In this document: positions 1 to 8,057 of the stretch, in pieces
Layout: every line of letters begins with the position of its first letter
Position numbering within the stretch: position 1 is the first letter of the stretch
Assembly (NCBI GenBank): GCA_964246745.1
Contig: CAXTRK010000003.1
Coordinates: 1 to 64,000, forward strand
Reading direction: 5' to 3'
DNA from: Lichenicoccus sp964246745
GTDB lineage: Bacteria > Pseudomonadota > Alphaproteobacteria > Acetobacterales > Acetobacteraceae
DNA: 64,000 nucleotides
Program-made: the position numbers and the translations under genes
The notes under the pieces: generated by a model
What the model saw: only the letters and a program-made list of their open reading frames with translations
Told to the model about the DNA's origin: nothing
The model's database searches: none

Positions 1-1155
1 GTCCCCCGCCCGGCCCGCCGGCAACGGGCGGGGGGGCCCGCCCGGCGGGGGGGGGCCCACGAGACGTTGTTGTGCGGTGTGTTTGCCCGCGTCACCGGGC
101 AGACGCTCGTGCAGCCCGACGGCGACTTCTTTGAAATCGGCGGAGACTCCCTGGGCGCGATGGTCCTGGTGACCGAACTGCGCCAGCGCGGACGCGCGCT
201 TTCGGTTGCCGATCTGGTTTGTGACCGCACGCCGCGCGCCATTGCCGCCCGCTGGGCAGCGCGGCCTTTGGAGACGCCGGCGGCGCCACGTCCGATCCTG
301 TTCTGCTTGCCCGGAGCTGGTGGCGACACGCCTCGCTTTGCCGCCTGGCGTGCGGACCTCGCGGCAATGCTCGACTGCGTCCTGCTGGACTATCCGGACT
401 GGCCCGGTCTTGCGGCACGCGGGTTCGGCATGGACGATCTGGCCCGCCTTATAGCCGGAAGAATCCTCGATCAGGCCAAGGCGGGGCCTGTCATGATCGC
501 GGGGTTCTCCCTCGGTGGCGTCGTAGCCGCCGCCGCTTCGGGGCACCTGGCGGCACTGGGCCGGCCTGTCGACAGTCTGTTCTTGCTCGATTCCGCCGCG
601 CACGCATCGCTCACCCAGGCGCCGACGGCGGCGGCGGCAATCCGGATTTGGCGCCGCGTGCTCAGTTTGCGGGCTACGTTGCGCTCCGCCGGCGCTGTCG
701 GTTTTTCGCAGATGCTCGCGGAAGTGGCGGCCTTTCGTCTGGTCGAGCGCCCGGCCTTGCTGCGCACGCTCGCGCATCTCCGCCGGCTTCGCCTGCCGTC
801 GGAATTGCGCTACTGGCTGCATTTCTTCGTCTGCGGCCAACTCGAAATCAGGATCACACGCAACTGGCTGTCGCACCAACGCGTTGCGCCGGCGCCGCTC
901 GAAGCGCGCCGCGTGGTGTTGTTCCGTTGCGGCACTCGCGAGCACGATCTTTCGCCCGACCTTGGCTGGCGGAGCTGGCGCGACGCGCTCCTCATCGTCG
1001 ATGTCGATGGCGATCACCTGACGATGCTGGAAAGACGCGGACCGGGCTCGCTCCATCACCAACTGGCCGCGATCCTATCCGGCGTGCAGCAGGCTGCACC
1101 GAGCAGCGATGCGCCAAGCGCATTGGTGGAGGGGGTTGGATTCGAACCAACGTAG
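1..1155 (+). CDS. Nonribosomal peptide synthetase C-terminal fragment (carrier + thioesterase), 5' partial
   Basis: The reading frame enters from the left edge. Recognisable protein begins near base 58 (HETLLCGVFARVTG), so the gene is 5'-truncated. A peptidyl-carrier domain has the phosphopantetheine site GGDSLGAM (Ser at about 148-150). A type I thioesterase follows, with nucleophile motif GFSLGG (about 499-516), a downstream Asp region (LLDSAA) and a late His (GDHLTML). It would release a finished peptide or acyl product from an assembly line. No stop occurs before the tRNA-Tyr gene; the frame ends at TAG (1153-1155) inside the antisense of that tRNA, so the last ten residues (VEGVGFEPT end) are tRNA-derived. 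Domain calls are firm; the product is unknown because upstream modules are missing. Confidence 0.75.
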   Translation, partial: VPRPARRQRAGGPARRGGAHETLLCGVFARVTGQTLVQPDGDFFEIGGDSLGAMVLVTELRQRGRALSVADLVCDRTPRAIAARWAARPLETPAAPRPILFCLPGAGGDTPRFAAWRADLAAMLDCVLLDYPDWPGLAARGFGMDDLARLIAGRILDQAKAGPVMIAGFSLGGVVAAAASGHLAALGRPVDSLFLLDSAAHASLTQAPTAAAAIRIWRRVLSLRATLRSAGAVGFSQMLAEVAAFRLVERPALLRTLAHLRRLRLPSELRYWLHFFVCGQLEIRITRNWLSHQRVAPAPLEARRVVLFRCGTREHDLSPDLGWRSWRDALLIVDVDGDHLTMLERRGPGSLHHQLAAILSGVQQAAPSSDAPSALVEGVGFEPT

Positions 1156-1209
1156 GCGTGCGCCAGCGGATTTACAGTCCGCCCCCTTTAGCCACTCGGG
1201 CACCCCTCC
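1124..1209 (-). tRNA. tRNA-Tyr (GTA)
   Basis: On the minus strand the sequence begins GGAGGGGTGCCCGAGTGGC and ends in a T arm containing GGTTCGAATCC and an encoded CCA (1124-1126). The acceptor arms GGAGGGG and CCCCCTCC pair. The anticodon loop CTGTAAATC contains GTA, and the long variable arm gives the 86-nt length typical of bacterial tRNA-Tyr. Its 3' end faces the NRPS fragment, with 32 bases of overlap. Confidence 0.96.
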
Positions 1210-1219
1210 GGGAGGCTGC

Positions 1220-1248
1220 GACCTAAAACCGATAGCGGCCGGTGTCAA
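1220..1248 (-). promoter_or_regulatory. Candidate sigma-70 promoter of tRNA-Tyr
   Basis: Reading on the minus strand, a perfect -35 hexamer TTGACA (1243-1248) is followed after 17 bases by TAGGTC (1220-1225), a weak -10. This places initiation just upstream of the tRNA 5' end at 1209. The -10 is poor, so the call rests on the -35 and the spacing. Confidence 0.5.
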
Positions 1249-1289
1249 CGCCGGGTGACGGCTGCGACCCGCGCGACTATAAGCGGGCG

Positions 1290-2117
1290 ATGCAGACCAG
1301 ACCTCCCGTCAGGCCGGCGCGCCCCCAGAAAAGCCAACAGACAAGCCCCCAGACGAGCCAGCAGCGCCGTCCGCCAGGACGTGGCGGCCCCGCCCCATCG
1401 CAGGGGGGGATCTGGATTTATGGCCTGCACGCCGTCGGCGCCGCCTTGCTGAACCCGCAACGACGGCTGCGCCGCCTGTTGCTGACCGAGGAAGCGGAGG
1501 CGAGCCTGGCCTTGCGGCTCGGGGCCGGTGGCGGCAACGCATGGCCGGTGCCGGTCGAACGCACCGAGCGCGCCCGGCTGGACGCGCTGGTCGGCCGTGA
1601 TGCGGTGCATCAGGGTGCCGGTCTGCTTGCCGATCCGCTCAGGCCGCCGTCCCTCGATCACGTGCTGCTGCGTCCGGGGCCGGTGCTGGTGCTTGATCAG
1701 GTCAGCGACCCTCGCAATGTCGGCGCCATTCTGCGCTCCGCCGCGGCGTTTGGCGCGGCCGCGGTGATCGTGCAGGACCGGAACGCGCCCGACGAGACCG
1801 GAGCGCTTGCCAAGGCCGCCTCCGGCGCGCTGGAGACGATGCCGCTGCTGCGCGCGGTCAATCTATCGCGCACTCTGGTGGTGTTGAAGGCGGCGGGCCT
1901 GTGGACGGTCGGGCTGGACGCCGGCGGGGCGCCTCTCGATGGGGGTTCGTACAAGGGCAGGCGGGTCGCCCTGGTGCTCGGCGCCGAAGGGGAGGGGCTG
2001 CGGCGGCTGACCCGCGAGACCTGCGACGAGACGGCAGGGCTGCGCATGCCCGGTTCCATGGAGAGCCTGAACGTCTCCAACGCGGCGGCGGTGGCGCTCT
2101 ACGAACTGGTCAGATGA
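1290..2117 (+). CDS. rlmB: 23S rRNA (guanosine-2'-O-)-methyltransferase RlmB-like (SpoU family)
   Basis: A SpoU/TrmH-fold 2'-O-methyltransferase of about 275 residues. An N-terminal substrate-binding domain opens with IWIYGLHAVGAALLNP, after a basic Pro/Gln-rich leader. The C-terminal SPOUT domain carries the conserved motifs LDQVSDPRNVGAILRSA, VLGAEGEGL and SLNVSNAAAVALYE, which form the SAM-binding knot. It would methylate a guanosine of 23S rRNA. The ATG at 1290 is preferred over an in-frame GTG at 1242, because the latter overlaps the divergent tRNA promoter. The 3' end overlaps the convergent cysE stop by 8 bases. Confidence 0.88.
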   Translation: MQTRPPVRPARPQKSQQTSPQTSQQRRPPGRGGPAPSQGGIWIYGLHAVGAALLNPQRRLRRLLLTEEAEASLALRLGAGGGNAWPVPVERTERARLDALVGRDAVHQGAGLLADPLRPPSLDHVLLRPGPVLVLDQVSDPRNVGAILRSAAAFGAAAVIVQDRNAPDETGALAKAASGALETMPLLRAVNLSRTLVVLKAAGLWTVGLDAGGAPLDGGSYKGRRVALVLGAEGEGLRRLTRETCDETAGLRMPGSMESLNVSNAAAVALYELVR

Positions 2118-2922
2118 CGTAGTCGAGCGGCGGCAGCGTCTGGTCCATGGTGAAGGCCGGCATTGCGGAATGCCGTGTGCCGACGCGGCGCGCCGGGTTG
2201 CCGACGACAGTGGTATAGGGCGGCACCGCTTCCAGCACGATGCTGCCGGCGCCGATCTTGGCGCCTTCGCCGATCTCGATATTGCCCAGCACCTTGCAGC
2301 CGGCGCCGAGCAGCACGCCGCGACGGATCTTGGGATGGCGATCGCCCTCGTTCTTGCCGGTGCCGCCGAGGGTGACGCCCTGCAGCATCGAGACGTCGTC
2401 CTCGATCACGCTGGTCTCGCCGATGACGATGCCGGTGCCGTGATCGATCAGGATGCGCCGTCCCAGCGCCGCGGCCGGATGGATGTCGAGCGCGAAGGCC
2501 TCGGAAACGCGGCTTTGCAGGTGATGCGCCAGATGCCGCCGGCCCTCCCGCCAGAGCCAATGCGAGACACGGTGGGCCTGCAGCGCCTGGAACCCTTTGA
2601 AGAACAGAAACGGCGTGGTCAGATCCGGGCACGCCGGATCACGTTCCTTGATCGCCACCAGGTCAGAGGCTCCTGCGGCGGCGATGTCCGGGTCGGCGAG
2701 ATGTGCCGAGGTAATCAGCTCCAGCAGGGCGCGGCCCGGCACGGAGCAGTCTGCGAGCTTGCGCGCAAGCAGAGCCGCGAGCGCCTGGGCAAAGCCACGA
2801 TGGGCGCGCAGGTTGAGCTCCAGCAGCGAGGCCATGATCGGGTCGCCGCAATCGCCGGCCTCGCAGCACAGCCGCTCCCACAGCATCTCGATGTCGATGG
2901 GCGAGGTCGTGGTGACGTCCAT
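2110..2922 (-). CDS. cysE: Serine O-acetyltransferase
   Basis: A 270-residue CysE that acetylates L-serine with acetyl-CoA, the first step of cysteine synthesis. The alpha-helical N-terminal domain includes DLVAIKERDPACPDL and FFKGFQALQAHRVSHWLW. The left-handed beta-helix has the hexapeptide repeats DHGTGIVIGETSVIEDD and QGVTLGGTGK, with the catalytic His in DHGTG. ATG 2922 has GGGAG eight bases upstream; a TTG at 2949 would overlap the preceding gene. It lies 19 bases downstream of the ubiH-family gene on the same strand, so co-transcription is likely. Confidence 0.93.
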   Translation of the reverse strand: MDVTTTSPIDIEMLWERLCCEAGDCGDPIMASLLELNLRAHRGFAQALAALLARKLADCSVPGRALLELITSAHLADPDIAAAGASDLVAIKERDPACPDLTTPFLFFKGFQALQAHRVSHWLWREGRRHLAHHLQSRVSEAFALDIHPAAALGRRILIDHGTGIVIGETSVIEDDVSMLQGVTLGGTGKNEGDRHPKIRRGVLLGAGCKVLGNIEIGEGAKIGAGSIVLEAVPPYTTVVGNPARRVGTRHSAMPAFTMDQTLPPLDYVI

Positions 2923-2941
2923 GCTGTCTGCTCCCGCTTGC

Positions 2942-4183
2942 TCAGGCAAGCCCCATCGCCCGTGTCATGAAGGCGCGCTTCAATCGCGGCATGCGATGCA
3001 CCGCGCCGATGCCGAGATCACGGGCCAGACGCAGCGCCGGGTTGTCGGTGCTGAACAGCCGGTCCAGCATGTCGGTGGCGGCCAGCATCGCCAGGTTGTC
3101 CGGCCGACGCTGCCTCTGGTAGCGGGCGAGCAAAGCCGGCTCGCCCGGATCATCGCCGGCGGCGACCGCGGCGATGACAAGATCGGAGAGCGCCATCACG
3201 TCGCGGAAGCCAAGGTTGAGTCCCTGGCCGGCGATCGGGTGAATGCCGTGCGCGGCGTCGCCGACCAGAACCAGCCGCGTGTCCATGTAGCGGTGCGCGT
3301 GCATCGCGCCGAGCGGGTAGGTCCAGCGTCGCCCGACCAGCCGTATTGCGCCCAGATGGTTGCCGAGCCGGCGCTGTACCTCGCGGGTGAAATCCGCCTC
3401 GGCGAGGCGCGCGAGCCTGCTTGCCTGCGGCTCCCGCTCGGTCCAGACCAAGGCGGAAAGGTTCTCTCCAGCTTCTCCCGGGGCCATCGGCAATTGCGCG
3501 AACGGACCTCCGGGGAGGAAATGCTCCAGTGCCATACAATGGTGCGGCCGCTCATGCGCCACCGCGCAGACGATGCCGGTCTGTTTGTAGGGCAGGCGTG
3601 TCACCGCGATGCCGGCTTGCCGACGCAGCGGACTCTCGCGCCCTTCGGCGGCGACCAGAAGGCGCGCGCGCAGACGCACCCCGCCTTGTGTGGAGACATC
3701 GACTCCGTCCGCCCGGCGCACCGCCGAAGCCTCGTCGGGAGCGATCACGCTGACCAGGTTCGAAGCATGCAGGGCTTCGTTCAAGGCGACGCGAAGGCTG
3801 CGCGCCTCGGTCATCCAGCCGAACGGTTCGCCGATGTCGGTGTGGTCGAAATGCAGGAACAGCGGAGAGGCGAGCTGTCCCGGCTTGCCGTCGGAGACGC
3901 GAATGCCTTCGATCGGCCCCGAAGGCAGCGGCAGCCGCTGCCATACGCGGGCCGCCTCCAGCAGGCGCCGCGAGCCGGCGGCGATCGCGTAGGCGCGCCC
4001 ATCGAAATCGGGATGCTCCATCGGCGGCAAGGCTGTGCGATCGATAACGGCGACACGCACCCCGCCGGCCGCCAGCCTGCAGGCGAGGGCCGCGCCGACC
4101 GGTCCGGCGCCAACGACGCACACGTCAACCTCGGCGACTGGCGGCGGCGACAAAGGCTGCACGCCGGTGGCATTCATATCCAT
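2942..4183 (-). CDS. UbiH/UbiF/COQ6-family FAD-dependent hydroxylase
   Basis: A flavoprotein monooxygenase of 413 residues, probably hydroxylating the ubiquinone ring. It shows the N-terminal dinucleotide fold VDVCVVGAGPVGAALACRL, the second FAD motif LVLVGDAAHGIHPIAGQGLN typical of the UbiH/VisC family, and the internal segment VRRADGVDVSTQGGVRLRA. ATG 4183 is chosen for an upstream GCAGG; an in-frame ATG lies two codons later and another start at 4219. Which ring position it modifies (UbiF, UbiH, UbiI or UbiL-like) cannot be told from sequence reading. Confidence 0.85.
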   Translation of the reverse strand: MDMNATGVQPLSPPPVAEVDVCVVGAGPVGAALACRLAAGGVRVAVIDRTALPPMEHPDFDGRAYAIAAGSRRLLEAARVWQRLPLPSGPIEGIRVSDGKPGQLASPLFLHFDHTDIGEPFGWMTEARSLRVALNEALHASNLVSVIAPDEASAVRRADGVDVSTQGGVRLRARLLVAAEGRESPLRRQAGIAVTRLPYKQTGIVCAVAHERPHHCMALEHFLPGGPFAQLPMAPGEAGENLSALVWTEREPQASRLARLAEADFTREVQRRLGNHLGAIRLVGRRWTYPLGAMHAHRYMDTRLVLVGDAAHGIHPIAGQGLNLGFRDVMALSDLVIAAVAAGDDPGEPALLARYQRQRRPDNLAMLAATDMLDRLFSTDNPALRLARDLGIGAVHRMPRLKRAFMTRAMGLA

Positions 4184-4316
4184 CAGAACAACCTGCCTAG
4201 TTTCAGGGCAGCAAAGCAATCCAGTCTGGTCGCCAAACAGGCCAATGGAGCATGAACTCTCAATGTGTGGGGATCTCGGCCGGTTTCGTCAACGGGGTGG
4301 GACCTCAGCGGCAACT

Positions 4317-4333
4317 CTGGCATGGTTCTTGGA
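4317..4333 (+). promoter_or_regulatory. Sigma-54-like promoter candidate upstream of the PII gene
   Basis: CTGGCATGGTTCTTGGA matches the -24/-12 consensus YTGGCACG-N4-TTGCW at most positions with correct spacing. The normally invariant -12 GC reads GG, which weakens it. The site ends 40 bases before the PII start, and glnB/glnK genes are classic NtrC/sigma-54 targets. Confidence 0.35.
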
Positions 4334-4373
4334 GCGTTGCCGTGTCAGACCGGGACGAACCAAGCGAGGTGTC

Positions 4374-4712
4374 ATGAAGCTCGTTACCGCAGTCATCAAG
4401 CCTTTCAAGCTTGACGACGTTCGGGAGGCGCTGACGCCGCTCGGTGTGCAGGGACTCACCGTGTCGGAGGTGAAGGGCTTTGGTCGTCAGAAGGGGCAGA
4501 CCGAGATCTATCGTGGCGCCGAGTACCATGTGAGCTTTCTTCCGAAGGTGAAGATCGAGGTCGCGGTGAGCGACGCCATGGTCGACCAGGTTGTCGAGGC
4601 GGTGATGCAGTCGGCCCGCACCGGCAAGATCGGCGACGGCAAGATCTTCGTGACCGAACTCCTGCGCGCGGTGCGCATCCGCACACGCGAAACCGGCGAC
4701 GACGCGCTCTAG
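4374..4712 (+). CDS. PII nitrogen regulatory protein (GlnB/GlnK)
   Basis: A full-length 112-residue PII signal protein. It starts MKLVTAVIKPFKLDDVREAL. The T-loop contains the uridylylation Tyr in QTEIYRGAEYHV (about residue 51), and the C-terminal ligand motif is KIGDGKIFV. PII trimers sense 2-oxoglutarate, ATP and ADP and control glutamine synthetase adenylylation and ammonium transport. Neither glnA nor amtB is adjacent, so it is an orphan copy here and glnB versus glnK cannot be decided. A sigma-54-like site lies upstream. Its stop codon abuts a GC hairpin. Confidence 0.93.
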   Translation: MKLVTAVIKPFKLDDVREALTPLGVQGLTVSEVKGFGRQKGQTEIYRGAEYHVSFLPKVKIEVAVSDAMVDQVVEAVMQSARTGKIGDGKIFVTELLRAVRIRTRETGDDAL

Positions 4713-4729
4713 CGCCGCAGCCGCGGCGC
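4712..4729 (+). terminator. GC-rich hairpin after the PII gene
   Basis: GCGCCGC (4712-4718) and GCGGCGC (4723-4729) form a perfect 7-bp stem with a four-base loop, beginning at the last base of the stop codon. No T-tract follows, so it may end or protect the transcript without being a classic intrinsic terminator. Confidence 0.3.
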
Positions 4730-4755
4730 CGCCAATCGGCTGTCTCCGGCGCAGG

Positions 4756-5406
4756 TTACGCGAACCGCTTGACCAAGGCCGAGAGCCGGTGGCGGCGCAG
4801 TTCGGATCGCGCTTTCGGGCCGTCGGCCATGTAGTTGAGCTGGATCGCGTAGCGGCGGCCGACATAGCGGCGATGCCCGTGCCAGCTTGTCTCGCCATTC
4901 GGAAAGGCGAGCAGGGTGCCATCCGTGGGAGGCACCTCGACGGCGTAGTCATCGATATCGTCAGCGGAGCGAAGCAACCGCAGGCAGCCCTCCCGCCGTG
5001 CCCAGCTCTCATCCGAGGGGTTGAGGTAGAGCAGCACGGTGACGCGCTTTGCCGTCGAGTCGCGATGGATGCGGCCGTCCTTCTCCCGGGTGCGACCGCG
5101 CAGGGTCAGCATGGTGGGCGCTCGGTCGAGATCGAGGTCGAACTTCTCGGCCAGGGCGCGGCGCAGGTCGGGACCCTCGAGTTCGCGTATCAACGAGCGA
5201 ACAATGGGGTGCAGACGCAGGGCGTCCGGCGGAAACGAACCGCCGCTCTCAAGCGGCGGCAGCGTCTGGATCACCGCGCCAAGCGCCTCGGGCGGCACGA
5301 AGTCGCGGACCACCACGTGCGCAAACGGATCACTTGAAACCGGCGTCGCGCGCAAGGCGTCATAGTCCAGCGTCTCCGGTAAAGTCCGCGGCATCGTCCG
5401 GTCCAC
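4756..5406 (-). CDS. 2-oxoglutarate/Fe(II)-dependent oxygenase family protein
   Basis: A 216-residue protein with the double-stranded beta-helix fold of prolyl-4-hydroxylase-like (SM-20/EGL-9 type) oxygenases. The iron triad is visible as HRD (in GRIHRDSTAKRVTVLLYLN) and the distal His in ETSWHGH. The 2OG-binding Arg is likely in GRRYAIQLNY. The substrate is unknown. It stands alone, convergent with the PII gene (43 bases between stops), and may initiate at ATG 5406 or at an ATG four codons later. The family call is solid. Confidence 0.78.
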   Translation of the reverse strand: MDRTMPRTLPETLDYDALRATPVSSDPFAHVVVRDFVPPEALGAVIQTLPPLESGGSFPPDALRLHPIVRSLIRELEGPDLRRALAEKFDLDLDRAPTMLTLRGRTREKDGRIHRDSTAKRVTVLLYLNPSDESWARREGCLRLLRSADDIDDYAVEVPPTDGTLLAFPNGETSWHGHRRYVGRRYAIQLNYMADGPKARSELRRHRLSALVKRFA

Positions 5407-5471
5407 CTGGCTGTAGGGTCACGGCCCGGTGATCAGGTATGACGACCGCGTTGCCGGTTCAAGCAATCGCG

Positions 5472-5723
5472 CTAGCTATGCCAGCGGGACGCGCCATGCA
5501 GGACGGTGTAGGTGGAGAGGAACTGCGCGCAGCCGATCTTGCCGTCGCAGCACGGCAGCGTCTTGTCAGCCGGGATATAGGCGGTGTGCGAGAACCAGGC
5601 GCTGGCGCCCTCGCAGGTGAAATGCGGCTTCTCGACCGTCACGTGCAAGGCGCTTGCCGTGCCTAGTGCAAGCACGGCGGCGGCGAGACTGGAAGGTGCC
5701 CATCGGAACAGCGGCAACAGCAT
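5472..5723 (-). CDS. Small secreted Cys-containing hypothetical protein
   Basis: An 83-residue protein. A hydrophobic N-terminal segment (LFRWAPSSLAAAVLALGTASA) looks like a signal peptide with cleavage near residue 25. The mature part has five Cys (HFTCEGASAW, LPCCDGKIGCAQF) and no family I recognise. Only a weak GGGG precedes the ATG. It is plausibly periplasmic with disulfides. It lies alone between the oxygenase gene and the divergent zapE gene. Confidence 0.5.
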   Translation of the reverse strand: MLLPLFRWAPSSLAAAVLALGTASALHVTVEKPHFTCEGASAWFSHTAYIPADKTLPCCDGKIGCAQFLSTYTVLHGASRWHS

Positions 5724-5828
5724 GGCCCCATCTGATCAACATCGGTTGGAAATGTAAACGAACCGGCGCCCCCTTGGTTACCGGCTCGCAATTGATTGAA
5801 CGACTTACCCGGCCAAACCGTTTCGGCT

Positions 5829-7013
5829 ATGGATTATCGTATGCAGCGACGAGACTCCATCCCATCTGACGAGACATCACGCCCTGATCAGCCGAGCGGG
5901 CCGCTGGCCGCCTACCGCAAGCGGCTGGCGGAGGCGCTGCTGGACGCCGACCCCGAGCAGGAGCACGTGGCGGTGCGGCTCGATGGCTTGTTCGAGGCGC
6001 TCCGGCGCAAGCAGGCGCACGGCTCGCGCCGGCCCACCGGGCTCAGCCGGCTGCTTGGCCTGGCCGCGTCAAGCCCGCCCAGGCCGCGCGGCCTCTATAT
6101 CGTGGGCGAGGTCGGGCGCGGCAAATCCATGCTGATGGACCTGTTCTTCGCCAGCGCTCCGGTCGCGCGCAAGCGCCGGGTGCATTTCCATCGCTTCATG
6201 CAGGACGTGCATTCCCGGCTCTATGCGATGAAGCGTGCCCATCCCGACATCACCGACCCGATCCCGCCTCTGGCGCGCGCGGTCTCGTCCGAGGCCTGCC
6301 TGCTCTGCTTCGACGAGTTCCAGGTCAACGACATCGCCGACGCGCTGATCCTGGGCCGACTGTTCGACGCCTTGTTCGCCAGCGGCGTTGTGGTGGTGGC
6401 GACCTCGAACACGCGTCCGGAGGATCTGTTTCAGAACCGGCCGGGGCGCGACGCCTTCAAGCCGTTCATCGCCACCTTGCGACGCGAAATGGACACGGTG
6501 TCGCTTGACGGGCCGCGCGACTACCGGCGCGGCGGCGTGCGCGGTCTCGCCACCTGGCATGTTCCGGCCGATGCTCGCGCCGATGCGCGCCTCGACGCCG
6601 CCTTCAAGCGTCTATCCCAGGGCGCGCCGACAGCGTCGGTGACCTTGAAAGTCATGGGCCGCGCGATCCGTGTCGAGCAGGCGGCGGGTCCGGTCGCGCG
6701 GTTCGATTTCGACGATCTCTGCGGCCGTCCGCTCGGCGCCGGCGACTACCTGGCGCTGGCCAGCCGGTTCTCCGTCCTGATGCTGGACGCCATCCCGCGT
6801 CTTGGTCCCGAGAACTTTGATGTCGCGCGCCGGTTCATCGTGCTGGTGGACGCGCTCTACGAGCAGAAGGCGAAGCTGGTCGCCTCCGCCGCCGACCGGC
6901 CCGACCGCATCTATCAACGCGGCGAGGGAGCGCAGGCGTTCGAACGCACCGCCTCGCGGCTCGAGGAGATGCAGACCCAACTCTATCTCGACCTGCCGCA
7001 TCTGTCCGGATAG
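5829..7013 (+). CDS. zapE: Cell division protein ZapE (AFG1-like ATPase)
   Basis: An AFG1/ZapE-family P-loop ATPase of about 394 residues. Walker A is GEVGRGKSMLMDLFF and Walker B is CLLCFDEFQVND. Further family motifs are RVHFHRFMQDVH, VVATSNTRPEDLFQN and the C-terminal NFDVARRFIVLVDALYE. In E. coli ZapE acts on the Z-ring late in division; mitochondrial AFG1 acts in respiratory-complex quality control. Possible starts are ATG 5829 or 5841, or TTG 5796; the catalytic part is unaffected. It sits 45 bases upstream of mdh on the same strand. Confidence 0.9.
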   Translation: MDYRMQRRDSIPSDETSRPDQPSGPLAAYRKRLAEALLDADPEQEHVAVRLDGLFEALRRKQAHGSRRPTGLSRLLGLAASSPPRPRGLYIVGEVGRGKSMLMDLFFASAPVARKRRVHFHRFMQDVHSRLYAMKRAHPDITDPIPPLARAVSSEACLLCFDEFQVNDIADALILGRLFDALFASGVVVVATSNTRPEDLFQNRPGRDAFKPFIATLRREMDTVSLDGPRDYRRGGVRGLATWHVPADARADARLDAAFKRLSQGAPTASVTLKVMGRAIRVEQAAGPVARFDFDDLCGRPLGAGDYLALASRFSVLMLDAIPRLGPENFDVARRFIVLVDALYEQKAKLVASAADRPDRIYQRGEGAQAFERTASRLEEMQTQLYLDLPHLSG

Positions 7014-7058
7014 AAGCTCGGCTTCTCGGTTTGCGCCCTACTTCTTAGAGGAGCTTCC

Positions 7059-8012
7059 ATGGCACGCAACAGGATCGCGCTGATCGGCGCCGGCAATATC
7101 GGCGGCACGCTCGCCCATCTGATCGGACTGAAGGAACTGGGCGATGTCGTGCTGTTCGACGTGGCGGGCGGCGTCGCCAGCGGCAAGGCGCTCGATATCG
7201 CGCAGTCCTCGCCGGTCGACGGCTTCGACTGCACGCTGGCCGGCGGCTCGGACTATGCCGCCATCGCCGGCGCGGATGTGGTGATCGTCACCGCCGGCTT
7301 TCCGCGCATGCCGGGCATGTCGCGCGATGATCTTCTGGCCAAGAACGCCGAGGTGATCGGCCAGGTGGCCGAAGGCATCAGGAGCCATGCACCGGAGGCC
7401 TTCGTCATCGTCATCACCAATCCGCTCGATGTCATGGTCGCGGTGATGCAGGAGAAGTCCGGCCTGCCCGCGAAGAAGGTGGTCGGCATGGCCGGCGTGC
7501 TCGACAGCGCCCGTTTCCGGCTGTTCCTGGCGCAGGAATTCGGCGTTTCAGTCGAGGACGTGACCGGCTTCGTGCTCGGCGGCCACGGCGACACCATGGT
7601 GCCGCTGATCCGTTACTCGACGGTCGCCGGCATTCCGGTGCCGGACCTGATCAAGATGGGCTGGACCACCCAGGAGAAGATCGACGCGATCGTCAAACGC
7701 ACCGCGAATGGCGGCGGCGAGATCGTCAAGCTGCTGGAGAAGGGATCGGCCTTCTACGCGCCCGCCGCGTCCGCGATCGCCATGGCGGAGAGCTATCTGC
7801 GCGACAAGAAGCGGGTGTTGCCTTGCGCGGTCAAGCTCTCTGGCGAGTATGGCCAGTCCGACTTCTATGTCGGCGTGCCAGCGGTGATCGGAGCGTCGGG
7901 GGTCGAGCGGATCGTCGAGGTATCGTTCACTCCGGAAGAGCAAACCGCCTTCGATGCGTCCTGCGCTGCCGTGAAGAAACTGCTGGCCGACTTCCGCGCC
8001 CTGGGTCAGTGA
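7059..8012 (+). CDS. mdh: Malate dehydrogenase
   Basis: NAD-dependent MDH of the LDH-like (MDH type 3) class, 317 residues, interconverting malate and oxaloacetate. It shows the Rossmann motif IALIGAGNIGGTLAHL, the substrate loop GFPRMPGMSRDDLL with its catalytic Arg residues, ITNPLDVMV, and the active His in GGHGDTMVPL. An AGGAG lies seven bases before the ATG. It heads the block mdh-sucA-sucB-lpd. In many Rhodospirillales sucCD lies between mdh and sucA; here only a 161-base spacer with a 14-bp tandem repeat separates them. Confidence 0.96.
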   Translation: MARNRIALIGAGNIGGTLAHLIGLKELGDVVLFDVAGGVASGKALDIAQSSPVDGFDCTLAGGSDYAAIAGADVVIVTAGFPRMPGMSRDDLLAKNAEVIGQVAEGIRSHAPEAFVIVITNPLDVMVAVMQEKSGLPAKKVVGMAGVLDSARFRLFLAQEFGVSVEDVTGFVLGGHGDTMVPLIRYSTVAGIPVPDLIKMGWTTQEKIDAIVKRTANGGGEIVKLLEKGSAFYAPAASAIAMAESYLRDKKRVLPCAVKLSGEYGQSDFYVGVPAVIGASGVERIVEVSFTPEEQTAFDASCAAVKKLLADFRALGQ

Positions 8013-8029
8013 CCGGCGCGTTCCCGTCG

Positions 8030-8057
8030 CATGCGAAAATGGCCATGCGAAAATGGC
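8030..8057. repeat. Tandem 14-bp repeat, two perfect copies, between mdh and sucA
   Basis: CATGCGAAAATGGC occurs twice head to tail (8030-8043 and 8044-8057), followed by a partial AATGC. It lies 18 bases after the mdh stop. It is not an intrinsic terminator. It may be a recent slippage duplication. Confidence 0.85.

Noticed and set aside
1242..1289. GTG start for rlmB at 1242
   Set aside because: It lies on the -35 of the divergent tRNA promoter and adds residues without family match; ATG 1290 is better.
2597..4255. A 552-residue frame opposite cysE and the UbiH-family gene
   Set aside because: Spans two antisense genes with no domain; a compositional artefact.
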